From positions 1 to 64,000 of the forward strand of contig SUUQ01000004.1 in NCBI GenBank assembly GCA_015062445.1: a stretch of DNA of 64,000 bases. Direction: 5' to 3'. Within the stretch, counting starts at the first letter, position 1; every line of letters begins with the position of its first letter. Of the stretch, positions 34,599 through 42,145 are shown one piece after another. A program made the position numbers and the translations under genes. Below the pieces are notes generated by a model, which was given only the letters and a program-made list of their open reading frames with translations, was not told where the DNA came from and did not search any database. Origin of the DNA: Alphaproteobacteria bacterium (GTDB lineage: Bacteria > Pseudomonadota > Alphaproteobacteria > Rs-D84).

Positions 34599-36314
34599 TT
34601 ATACTGTGTACCATCCGTGCAGCGAAATTGATAACACTGTCACAGGGTACGATTCAGATCCATGCACGGTCCAGGCCGGCCGGATGCAATCGTGCATCGT
34701 TCCCAAAATATTTAACGACACATCACCACAATAGCCACGACTGCCCGGGGCAAACGCAGAATCGGGCAAACTGATATGCTGGCCATTTATATGCAATGAC
34801 TGGGTGTCCAAAATACGGGCAGAAATCTTGCGTATCTTGATGCGGCGGGCATTATGCCCAGACGCACGCAGTGGCAATCCAGATGCTGTGTATGAAAAAC
34901 TGTATTGGCCCGCATCATTCAGGCAACCTGAATCAAAACATTCCAGATACACACTGCCACTGCGCAGAACAGCGACATAGGTACAGCCATTGCATACTGT
35001 TACAGATAAAAATTGTCCACTGGTTCGGTACGTGCCCCACGCAGATATTCCCAATGCAGAATTGTGATTCAGCACAGACATTGTACCATCTGAACGAACA
35101 ATGTATAACTGACGCATGTGGTCGTTGTATGCAATATCAATCGGGGACCCCATTAAATGCTTGGCCATAACAGATAAATCTGTGGCATTATAGTTTTCCC
35201 CCAATTCATCCAGCCCCAATTGCCGAATATCACGACCACTGGATGATATGAATATGGTGGAACCTTCCATCTTTTGCGGTGGCAGATATCGGGCAGTGTA
35301 TGAACCAACCGATGTGTGCTGTTTTATATCTACCGATGATGGGGTTAATGGTTTGCTGGATATCGCCCATTCGCCTGTGTTGGTTAATATCTGCAGGTTA
35401 TCACTGCTGACGACAGTGCATATCTGTTGACGTTGTTGCGACAACAATGATATAAAAATCGCTTCGTCATCCAATCCAGTGCCACTGTTGAAATTATTAT
35501 GACGACCAACCTGGGACAGCCAAATGCCCGCCGGCCAATCACGAGAACCACCAAAAACCAGGCGATCTTGGTGAAAGGTTATACTGCGGGGCCAACCACG
35601 ACGGGTGCCAAATGCGGCCTCGGTCCAATTTGTAACAGGGGCACTGGGCAATGTGTATGAGCCGTTAGTGTACGCAACAACCTGGGTCGGCGATATGTAT
35701 TCAACAACTGTCCACTGGCGATCCAGTAAAAACAAACGACCGCGGACATTGTCTGGGGTCCAAAAATCACAACCCGTGGTAAAGGTTGCATAATTGTTGC
35801 CGGATGCGTGGGTCGTCACTGTAATCGATATTTCAGATGCATCGTCAAATCGCACAAACGGTATATTTACCGTCATGTCCGAGTCATTGCGGGAAAATGA
35901 AAAATCTGAAATCTGAAATTGATTATCATGCCCGGTTAATGTTTGGGGACAGTAATCTGGATGTACAAATATCATCGTCCCAAAACGCTGGGCATACTGC
36001 AATGCAGATACTGCATCGTATGGCCATGGGGTTATCAGGTCTTTAATCAGTGTGCCACCATGGTATATGTCCATGTGGTGGTCAGTCAGGGCCAGTATAT
36101 ATTCTGTGTCATCAGATACAGAAAACGGTATCAGGCGGGCCGGTCCAACCAATTCGTCCAATGACCGCAGCCCATGACGACGACACAGGCCACCACCAGA
36201 TATAACATCCATATTTTCCAGTCGGGACAGCCCATAAATATTATCATTTGCATAGAATTCAGGCGAAACTTCACCGTGTGCAAATGATGTTTGTGTCTTG
36301 ATAAATTCTGTCAT
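34599..36314 (-). CDS. Phage tail tubular protein B-like
   Basis: 571 aa from the ATG at 36314 (MTEFIKTQTSFAHGEVSPEF); the extra frame upstream overlaps the previous gene and is not homologous. The opening FAHGEVSPEFYANDNIYG ... LENMDVISGGGLCRRHG and GWPRSITFHQDRLVFGGSRD are typical of the podoviral tail-tube/stabilisation protein (T7 gp12 family). It forms the nozzle of the short tail, next to the gp11-like protein. Confidence 0.8.
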   Translation of the reverse strand: MTEFIKTQTSFAHGEVSPEFYANDNIYGLSRLENMDVISGGGLCRRHGLRSLDELVGPARLIPFSVSDDTEYILALTDHHMDIYHGGTLIKDLITPWPYDAVSALQYAQRFGTMIFVHPDYCPQTLTGHDNQFQISDFSFSRNDSDMTVNIPFVRFDDASEISITVTTHASGNNYATFTTGCDFWTPDNVRGRLFLLDRQWTVVEYISPTQVVAYTNGSYTLPSAPVTNWTEAAFGTRRGWPRSITFHQDRLVFGGSRDWPAGIWLSQVGRHNNFNSGTGLDDEAIFISLLSQQRQQICTVVSSDNLQILTNTGEWAISSKPLTPSSVDIKQHTSVGSYTARYLPPQKMEGSTIFISSSGRDIRQLGLDELGENYNATDLSVMAKHLMGSPIDIAYNDHMRQLYIVRSDGTMSVLNHNSALGISAWGTYRTSGQFLSVTVCNGCTYVAVLRSGSVYLECFDSGCLNDAGQYSFSYTASGLPLRASGHNARRIKIRKISARILDTQSLHINGQHISLPDSAFAPGSRGYCGDVSLNILGTMHDCIRPAWTVHGSESYPVTVLSISLHGWYTV

Positions 36315-36333
36315 TTTTTGTCCTGTGCAAATG

Positions 36334-36852
36334 TTAAAAACGTGTGCTGATAAGTGAAAAATCTGAAATTGATGGATGTGTGGATGTGCTGCTATCCAGA
36401 TATTTTGCCGTTTGCAATTCTGTTTCATACAGCGCAACCAACATTCTGAATACTGTTTGATCGCCCATCAGTGGAATACAAAATTCCATCGCCAATCGTG
36501 TTACAGCCAATGATACAAAATAACTGGGGAAATCTTCGGGCGATGTTCGACGCAGAACAACAATTGTCACTGCATCAGAATCTGAAATTACACGGTTGCC
36601 AATAATGCGACCATCACATTCCAATACACGCAACACGTCAGACGGTATTAAAAAGTCACCGTCTGCATTCTGAACCAACTCAATTTTTGATGTGGCAAAA
36701 CGCCATGGATGCATTGTGATTAATGCATCAATAACCGTATCAAACAATGTACGTGATAACTTGGCAGATGCACTGTCATCTGTTAATGACTGGATGGGCG
36801 ATTCCCCCAGTTTTAATAATGCCATAGAACATAAATCTATCTTGGTAAGCAT
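36334..36852 (-). CDS. Phage tail tubular protein A-like (gp11 / head-tail adaptor)
   Basis: 172 aa. The start MLTKIDLCSMALLKLGESPI with ALITMHPWRFATSKIEL is typical of the family that includes T7 gp11 and P22 gp4-like adaptors (LxxALxxLG ... HPW-FA). It is expected to link the portal to the tail nozzle. A 20-bp gap separates it from the gp12-like gene. Confidence 0.75.
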   Translation of the reverse strand: MLTKIDLCSMALLKLGESPIQSLTDDSASAKLSRTLFDTVIDALITMHPWRFATSKIELVQNADGDFLIPSDVLRVLECDGRIIGNRVISDSDAVTIVVLRRTSPEDFPSYFVSLAVTRLAMEFCIPLMGDQTVFRMLVALYETELQTAKYLDSSTSTHPSISDFSLISTRF

Positions 36853-36952
36853 TTTAATTCCCCCTGATATAGTTTTTATAAATATTTGAAAAAAATGGGC
36901 TGATCAGTTGCCAGCCCATCATTGTGTGTGAACAATATCCGATAATTCACCC

Positions 36953-37186
36953 CTAGGCCAATGCAACGGTTGTTACATTCAGGTCTGTGATGTTTATCTT
37001 TTTAATCGCAGTGTTGTCAGATGCGTTAATGATAATAATATCACCAATATTCATCAATGTTTTTACACTGTTAAAATATCCGTTCGCAGCAACCGTAGAC
37101 ATCGTTTCAGATGAACTGGAATAATGCCACAGGGTAAAGCCATTTGCATACGCAATTACAGATAAGTTTTTATTCTGAAAAGCCAT
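36953..37186 (-). CDS. Small conserved phage protein (77 aa)
   Basis: The sequence NKNLSVIAYANGFTLWHYSS followed by GYFNSVKTLMNIGDIIIINA is a pattern I associate with small proteins next to podoviral capsid genes. It is predicted to be mostly beta and could be a head decoration or fibre protein. Function inferred from position only. Confidence 0.6.
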   Translation of the reverse strand: MAFQNKNLSVIAYANGFTLWHYSSSSETMSTVAANGYFNSVKTLMNIGDIIIINASDNTAIKKINITDLNVTTVALA

Positions 37187-37228
37187 TTATGTTTTCCTTT
37201 TGGTTATGGTTGTTTGGTGATATATAAC

Positions 37229-38056
37229 TTATGCAGTCGTAGTGTCCGAGCACTTAACACGAACAATGCCCGTACCATCAATCAAGACAGCCCCTTGGGA
37301 CATGCTGTTGCTGATAAAGTGGGCGGCACGTTCCCCATGCCATGTGATGTCTGTTTTAACATCTTGACCACAGGCATGACCAATGCTGGATGCGTGATAA
37401 ATAAAGCAATCACGATTTGTGTTTGTACATGGCAGGCCATTATACAATACCCATGTTATGCCCAACCATTTGCGGGCAATGCCACCATTTAACAATGGCG
37501 CAGAATCACCAACATAGTCAGCAGATACAAATTCATCCATCGACAACAGTTCATTCCACTGATGTACGCCAACAACTGCAAAACGACGACCATCATCGGG
37601 AACATCATTTGTATTCAAAACTTCAACTGCCGATAAAATCAAATCCTTGGTCAGACCAGTTGAATAATCGCCAACTGTCGCAGTTGCAGTATTCATTGCA
37701 GACACAATTAATTCGTCTGTCTTGCGCCCCAGGGCATACGCACCTGCAGATGCAACAACACGACGTTCATCAATGTTTGTCTTTAATTCATCCAATGCAT
37801 CAACCCAATCCCCCGCATAGTAGTCTTGCAACATACATTCAACAGGTTCATGATTCAAATTCATAACCGGGACAATGCCGTGACGTGATTTTGTGCTGGC
37901 AGTGCCACGGCCAACCTTTTGAAATGTGGTCGATGCACCAATTACACCAGATTTACTGCGAACTGTTGAACGCAGTTTTGTGCCCATCTGCTGGTATGCC
38001 AAATGAACATCCGCTTCGAATTGTTTCACAAATACATTATCTATGGAAACAGACAT
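37229..38056 (-). CDS. Phage major capsid protein
   Basis: 275 aa. Pattern of podovirus-type HK97-fold capsids: FEADVHLAYQQMGTKLRSTVR, then FQKVGRGTAS, DELKTNIDERRVVASAGAYALGRKTDE and VVGVHQWNELL. It has no protease domain, and a separate scaffold gene lies upstream, as in T7-like phages. A good AAAAGGA-type site precedes the ATG. Confidence 0.85.
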   Translation of the reverse strand: MSVSIDNVFVKQFEADVHLAYQQMGTKLRSTVRSKSGVIGASTTFQKVGRGTASTKSRHGIVPVMNLNHEPVECMLQDYYAGDWVDALDELKTNIDERRVVASAGAYALGRKTDELIVSAMNTATATVGDYSTGLTKDLILSAVEVLNTNDVPDDGRRFAVVGVHQWNELLSMDEFVSADYVGDSAPLLNGGIARKWLGITWVLYNGLPCTNTNRDCFIYHASSIGHACGQDVKTDITWHGERAAHFISNSMSQGAVLIDGTGIVRVKCSDTTTA

Positions 38057-38249
38057 ACAATAATCCTTTTGGTTAAAATAAAAAAACAGGTAATGCGTTT
38101 TCGCATCATTTCAAATTTTGCGTTCTGGTTATGCATGATTGCGCCATAAAACAAAAATGTGCCGGGTTCACAATATGCGAATTGTCCGATAAAGATAAAA
38201 AAATATCAGTCAGACTGTGCACGATTATCTGACTGATACTTATTTAACA
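38057..38249. other. Gap upstream of the capsid gene
   Basis: It holds the capsid ribosome site and no convincing gene on either strand. A promoter for capsid expression could lie here, since a terminator precedes it, but no strong -35/-10 pair stands out. Confidence 0.35.
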
Positions 38250-38281
38250 AAAACCCCCGCATTTGCGGGGAAGTTTTTAAT
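38250..38281 (-). terminator. Terminator between the histone-like gene and the capsid gene
   Basis: CCCCGCA-n2-TGCGGGG on the minus strand, followed by a T-rich run (and preceded by one on the plus strand, so possibly bidirectional). Confidence 0.7.
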
Positions 38282-38758
38282 TTATTTTTTCTTGCAAACT
38301 TTCTTTGCAACTGCTTTCTTTGCAGCTGGTTTTTTTGCAGCTGGTTTTTTAACTGCAACTTTTTTTACAGCAACTGCTTTCTTCGCAACTGGTTTTTTTG
38401 CCGCAACTTTTTTTACAGCAACTGCTTTCTTCGCAACTGGTTTTTTTGCCGCAACTTTTTTTACAGCAACTGCTTTCTTTGCAGCTGGTTTTTTTGCCGC
38501 AACTTTTTTTACAGCAACTGCTTTCTTTGCAGCTGGTTTTTTTGCCGCAACTTTTTTTACAGCAACTGCTTTCTTGGCAGCTGGTTTTTTTGCTGCAACT
38601 TTTTTTACAGCAACTGCTTTCTTTGCAGCTGGCTTTTTTGCTTCAACTTTTTTTACAGCGACTGCTTTCTTCGCTGCTGGCTTTTTTGCTGCTGGTTTTT
38701 TTACTTCTACTTTTTTTGCAGCTTCTTTTTTGCGTGGTCTTAAAAATGGAAATGCCAT
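38282..38758 (-). CDS. Histone H1-like Lys/Ala/Pro-rich DNA-binding protein
   Basis: 158 aa with an AGGAGAG site. After MAFPFLRPRKKEAAKK the protein is built of about seven 16-residue repeats (KKAVAVKKVAAKKPAA) encoded by a 48-bp tandem repeat at ~38340-38700. Such H1-like tails compact DNA in several bacteria. It sits between the scaffold and capsid genes of the phage cluster, an unusual place, so it may condense DNA in the particle or be a host nucleoid protein that has entered the cluster. The opposite strand also reads open (Phe/Ala/Thr-rich) but has no coding features. Confidence 0.85.
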   Translation of the reverse strand: MAFPFLRPRKKEAAKKVEVKKPAAKKPAAKKAVAVKKVEAKKPAAKKAVAVKKVAAKKPAAKKAVAVKKVAAKKPAAKKAVAVKKVAAKKPAAKKAVAVKKVAAKKPVAKKAVAVKKVAAKKPVAKKAVAVKKVAVKKPAAKKPAAKKAVAKKVCKKK

Positions 38759-38859
38759 TCATCTCTCCTTTACATGTTTTGTTTGGACAGAACAAATCCG
38801 TTTTGTTCTTGTCATCTATTTTATCTGAAATGCAAATCATAGTAAAGAAGAAAGTGAAT

Positions 38860-39525
38860 TTATTTTGCCCCTGAATACAATTTTTTAAATCCATTTTCTA
38901 TTTTGCGTATGTATTCTGCATCATTATCACGCCAATATTTTGGATCACGCATCATGTGACGCAATTGTGAATCTGTTAAATTTTCTGATGCAGAATTTTC
39001 TGTGTGAACATTGGGTTCCATTGATTGCATCATTTTATAAATGCTTTGGATTCCCTGGGGTGTAGTGCATAATTCTTCAAACGCATCACGTGGTAAAAAC
39101 TTTTCACCGAATGAATTTATTGCATGCAATGCGGTATTCATTTTTTCTGTGCCACCAAAGAAATTTTGCAACTGATTAATCGCACTGCTTTCATTTTGTG
39201 TTGCATATATTTCAGATACAACTGGTGATAAAAATTCGTTGGCAATTTTATAGATTTCAGAAACCTGATTACTGGTTAGACCTATGTCAAAAAATTTCTG
39301 ACGCAGATTTTCATCATCATATAATTCATCTGTTGGATATTCAGATGCAGATGATGGAACACCAATCGCACGATTGAATTTTTCACGAACACTGTCATCA
39401 GATTTTTCTGTTGGAACAGTTATCATGCCACCAATCTTTTTTTCCAGTTCTGTATATGAATGCATCAATGCTTCTGTATTTAATGTGCCGTCTTGGTTCA
39501 TAAATTTTTCTGGGATGTTATCCAT
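38860..39525 (-). CDS. Phage scaffolding (capsid assembly) protein
   Basis: 221 aa from the ATG at 39525 (MDNIPEKFMNQDGTLN), after AAAGGAAA. Acidic and helical, with the C-terminal motif MRDPKYWRDNDAEYIRKIE ... GFKKLY typical of podoviral scaffold proteins that bind the capsid. It precedes the capsid gene with only the histone-like gene between. Confidence 0.75.
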   Translation of the reverse strand: MDNIPEKFMNQDGTLNTEALMHSYTELEKKIGGMITVPTEKSDDSVREKFNRAIGVPSSASEYPTDELYDDENLRQKFFDIGLTSNQVSEIYKIANEFLSPVVSEIYATQNESSAINQLQNFFGGTEKMNTALHAINSFGEKFLPRDAFEELCTTPQGIQSIYKMMQSMEPNVHTENSASENLTDSQLRHMMRDPKYWRDNDAEYIRKIENGFKKLYSGAK

Positions 39526-39718
39526 TTTCTTTTCCTTTGGTTTCATTTGATCGGCGTAAAAAATATATTCCCGCCAGTGTAAATATCGTTTGCAACATTC
39601 CAAATACATCTGTATCACCAATTAGGTATGCACCAATCGCTGATAGTATACCGGTTGCAGTTATTATGTACGTGCGATACCCCGACAGGTATCCACCATG
39701 TATAAACTTTCTTATCAT
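39518..39718 (-). CDS. Holin-like small membrane protein
   Basis: 66 aa from the ATG at 39718 (MIRKFIHGGYLSGYRTYI), with two membrane helices (TATGILSAIGAYLIG; FGMLQTIFTLAGIYFL) and a charged tail (RRSNETKGKENG). It is encoded directly after the hydrolase and overlaps the scaffold start by 8 bp. Holin is the likely role, though not proven by a motif. Confidence 0.65.
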   Translation of the reverse strand: MIRKFIHGGYLSGYRTYIITATGILSAIGAYLIGDTDVFGMLQTIFTLAGIYFLRRSNETKGKENG

Positions 39719-39734
39719 TTCTTGTGGTCCTGAA

Positions 39735-40145
39735 TTACAGGTAGAACAATATGCCATCAATGTCCGCAATGTATCCACGGGCAATCGCCCAATCAGGCAA
39801 TATGTTTGCATGATGGTACATTGTCGCACCATTACAACAATCAGGCAGTAAACCCGATAACATTCGCTGGGCGGTTCGCAGACACATCTGATATTGACGT
39901 GATGATGCGGGCACGGTTAAACGTCCATGGTGTGGCGAAGCTGTATCCAATACATCGAATATCGTTTTATCACGAATTATTGAAGATACAGATCGATTTG
40001 TCTTGGCTGACAGATTTTTAATCATCGATGTCATCGCTTCGACCAGTGACAACGATGTCGCACCAGTCTGGGCAAAAACAACACGTGCAATCTGATATGC
40101 CAATGATGCAGATGCATCTGGATTCTGTATTAATGTCAACTGCAT
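39735..40145 (-). CDS. SleB-type cell wall hydrolase (endolysin-like)
   Basis: 136 aa. Start at MQLTLIQNPDASAS (40145), after GGGGGG. The end, CNGATMYHHANILPDWAIARG, matches the SleB/Hydrolase_2 family (NGAxxYH ... P-W). It would open peptidoglycan, either as lysin or during entry. It is the first gene of the minus-strand phage cluster and lies next to the holin-like gene. Confidence 0.75.
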   Translation of the reverse strand: MQLTLIQNPDASASLAYQIARVVFAQTGATSLSLVEAMTSMIKNLSAKTNRSVSSIIRDKTIFDVLDTASPHHGRLTVPASSRQYQMCLRTAQRMLSGLLPDCCNGATMYHHANILPDWAIARGYIADIDGILFYL

Positions 40146-40165
40146 TATTCCCCCCGATGTGATAA

Positions 40166-40224
40166 ATAAAAAAACCACGTGGAATACACGTGGGTAAAAA
40201 AAATGCCACAACATCTGTTGTGGA
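40166..40224 (-). terminator. Two terminators isolating the phage cluster from birA
   Basis: On the minus strand CCACAACA-n4-TGTTGTGG (40205-40223) is followed by eight T, then CCACGTG-n5-CACGTGG (40175-40192) by seven T. Read-through from birA into the phage operon is therefore doubly blocked, and the phage genes need their own promoter. Confidence 0.75.
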
Positions 40225-40311
40225 TAATATCTTTGCCTTTATGCGTTGTATTGTATCATAATTTCGATTAAAAGTCAAGATATTTTTTGCGCAAATAAAA
40301 TATTGCACCAA

Positions 40312-40992
40312 TCAGATGCCAATTTCATCCCCCCAAACCAGCAAATATCGTGTGTCACGACGCAATACCAATGCACCGTTTTCATTAATACCAACCAGTA
40401 TCGCAGGTTCGCCCTGGTACCGAACAGGGCGATTTAAACATGCCGCCAATTCCAGCCACCGTTCCCGCACTGTTCGAAAATCAGAATGCCGCCATGTGTC
40501 AATATTTCGCAACAAACGTGACAGCAATTCGTTCAATGGGGTTTGTGAATACACATCCATCTTGGTCGTTTCGTATCTGTCAACGGTTGGATTTGAATTT
40601 ACATTAATACCAATACCAACAATTACGAATGGGCCTGAATACTCGATTAAAATGCCCGCAATCTTTTTATTATCAACCAGGATATCATTTGGCCACTTAA
40701 TCTGTGGGTGCATGCCAAATGATGCAATCGTTTCTGCAACCGCCACCGCAATCGCATAGGACAATCGACCATCACGTTCAGGACATGAAAATATAAAACT
40801 GATGTACAAATTTCCGTGGTGCGATACCCAGGTGCGGCGAAAACGACCCCGACCTGCACTTTGTGCCGCCGCCAAAATCACCGTCGAATCTGATGCATGC
40901 CCAGACGCAATCAATTCATGGGCATGGTCCTGGGTGCTGGGGATTTTGTCAAAAGATATTAATTTATATTTTGCCAAGACGGTATACCCCAT
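40312..40992 (-). CDS. birA: Biotin--[acetyl-CoA-carboxylase] ligase
   Basis: 226 aa. Start MGYTVLAKYKLISFDKIPST at 40992. The catalytic GRGRFRRTW (biotinyl-AMP loop) and KWPNDILVDNKKIAGILIE are intact; the C-terminal SH3-like domain is present. There is no N-terminal DNA-binding domain, so it is an enzyme-only BirA. It overlaps the upstream HTH gene by 29 bp; together they might divide the tasks of a bifunctional BirA (speculative). Confidence 0.93.
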   Translation of the reverse strand: MGYTVLAKYKLISFDKIPSTQDHAHELIASGHASDSTVILAAAQSAGRGRFRRTWVSHHGNLYISFIFSCPERDGRLSYAIAVAVAETIASFGMHPQIKWPNDILVDNKKIAGILIEYSGPFVIVGIGINVNSNPTVDRYETTKMDVYSQTPLNELLSRLLRNIDTWRHSDFRTVRERWLELAACLNRPVRYQGEPAILVGINENGALVLRRDTRYLLVWGDEIGI

Positions 40993-41419
40993 TTTGATTT
41001 TTGATAAATTCACGTCCAAATAATTTACGCAACTGATAAATCGCAGTATCAATACTGTGTGTTGCAACATCTGGGGCATACCCCAATGCATGACGCAAAT
41101 CGCCAGATGTTAAACCACCTGATTTATGTAACAACACAACAATTCGCCCCTGGATGTGCGGCAATGACACAGGATGACCAAATATTTGGTGCAGTTGGCG
41201 ACCAATATCTGATGCGTTCAGAATTTCAGACTTTAATTCCAAAGGAGTTATCGGAGGTTCAATGCCCAATTCATCAAAATTTACAGCCGCAGTTTCTGTG
41301 CAATCGGCAATCGTTGCATTTAATTCAGATAAAATTCGACACCATATGGGGTCAGAACAATATATACTGATTCCACTGAACATATTTCCAGGGTAAACAA
41401 TCAATAATAATTTGTCCAT
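40964..41419 (-). CDS. Winged-helix DNA-binding protein
   Basis: 151 aa from MDKLLLIVYPGNMF (41419). The C-terminal ~65 residues look like a winged helix of the OmpR type (GRIVVLLHKSGGLTSGDLRH ... THSIDTAIYQLRKLFG ... NGVYRLGKI). The N-terminal part lacks a clear receiver phosphorylation site, so it is not a standard response regulator. It overlaps birA by 29 bp. Confidence 0.7.
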   Translation of the reverse strand: MDKLLLIVYPGNMFSGISIYCSDPIWCRILSELNATIADCTETAAVNFDELGIEPPITPLELKSEILNASDIGRQLHQIFGHPVSLPHIQGRIVVLLHKSGGLTSGDLRHALGYAPDVATHSIDTAIYQLRKLFGREFIKNQNGVYRLGKI

Positions 41420-41451
41420 AAAAAACCACAATATCATGCGACATTGTGGTT
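41420..41451 (-). terminator. Terminator of the solo HTH gene
   Basis: AAACCACAAT-n8-ATTGTGGTTT with six further T on the minus strand, between the HTH gene at 41476-41721 and the winged-helix gene. Confidence 0.75.
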
Positions 41452-41475
41452 TATGGGGTGTCGAAATCCAGAAAT

Positions 41476-41721
41476 TTAATCGCGTTCAGGTGCAGGTGTA
41501 TCAATAAACTTGGTAAAGTCTTGAATTTTTGCACCTGTGGACGATAAAATCTTGGAAATACTGTTGGTTGACGGCCATCTTGGTTGGCCTTCTTTGGACC
41601 AACGTTTGCTTTTGTTAAACGTTGTCGGGTCCAATCCGCTGCACTTTGCCAGACCAGAACAAGACATACCGTGTTCAGTCGCAAAGCGCTCAATCGCACG
41701 CCAGACATCATCATGTGTCAT
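41476..41721 (-). CDS. HTH domain of an S24-type repressor without the peptidase part
   Basis: 81 aa from the ATG at 41721, with a GGGAGAG site. HDDVWRAIERFATEHGMSCSGLAKCSGLDPTTFNKSKR and RWPSTNSISKIL have the features of the N-terminal DNA-binding half of alphaproteobacterial S24 repressors. The protein stops about ten residues later (PAPERD), so the C-terminal peptidase/dimerisation half is absent. It may be a natural short regulator, since a terminator and its own promoter and operator frame it. Confidence 0.8.
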   Translation of the reverse strand: MTHDDVWRAIERFATEHGMSCSGLAKCSGLDPTTFNKSKRWSKEGQPRWPSTNSISKILSSTGAKIQDFTKFIDTPAPERD

Positions 41722-41752
41722 TTTTTCTCTCCCTCGGTTTTTATTCACATAA

Positions 41753-41815
41753 ACTAGAACATATTCTTTCTGTCTAGTATGTCTTGATTTTATTCCAGGA
41801 AACCTGCGAATACAA
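41753..41815 (-). promoter_or_regulatory. Promoter and dyad operator of the solo HTH gene
   Basis: On the minus strand TTGTAT (41810-41815), 17 bp, TAAAAT (41787-41792). The inverted repeat ACTAGA-n14-TCTAGT (41753-41778) lies exactly at the predicted transcription start. Good candidate for autorepression. Confidence 0.6.
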
Positions 41816-41901
41816 TAAGTGCCATTTCCTAGGAAAATCGTGATAAATGTGGTGGTCATATAAAAAAATCACAAATACAAAAATTTTTTTTGACAAAAGA
41901 C

Positions 41902-41930
41902 TTGACAAATCATTTTTTGTATACTATATT
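41902..41930 (+). promoter_or_regulatory. Promoter of the candidate small RNA
   Basis: TTGACA (41902-41907), 17 bp, TATATT (41925-41930), a near-consensus sigma70 promoter in an otherwise gene-free stretch. Confidence 0.7.
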
Positions 41931-41936
41931 CGAATC

Positions 41937-42131
41937 GTCGAAGGGACAAAACCCGATGACCAGATGTAAAAATCTGAATGGGAACCAGAGGTTCAGACTC
42001 CCTCCTACATTCTCTCTCCTCTGGACTCTGGCTCCCGCCCCTTTTTGTAGTTTAGAGTGTCCAATTTCTTTTTCTCCTTTCCTTCCTTTCGGGACACTCG
42101 GAAATACCGCCGGAAACGGCGGTGTTTTTCT
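41937..42131 (+). ncRNA. Candidate ~195-nt structured small RNA with pyrimidine-rich loops
   Basis: Three stems follow the promoter. Stem 1: GGGA-a-CCAGAG-g-TTCAGA (41980-41997) pairs with TCTGGACTCTGG-c-TCCC (42020-42036), with a 22-nt pyrimidine-rich loop. Stem 2: GAGTGTCC (42055-42062) with GGACACTC (42092-42099), with a 29-nt pyrimidine-rich loop. Stem 3: ACCGCCG-GAAA-CGGCGGT (42106-42123) plus T5 is an intrinsic terminator. Both loops hold CTCC-type anti-Shine-Dalgarno motifs, as in some known regulatory RNAs of alphaproteobacteria and Firmicutes. No match to 6S, SRP, RNase P or tmRNA was seen. The overlapping reading frame has no ribosome site. Confidence 0.6.
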
Positions 42132-42145
42132 TGGCAGATTTCAAG

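Noticed and set aside
38340-38700. Possible CRISPR array
   Set aside because: The 48-bp repeats are contiguous and in frame, without unique spacers; no cas genes are present.
38217-38828. Long plus-strand frame rich in Phe, Ala and Thr
   Set aside because: It is the reverse of the 48-bp repeats of the histone-like gene, which has a ribosome site and a sensible protein; the plus frame has neither.
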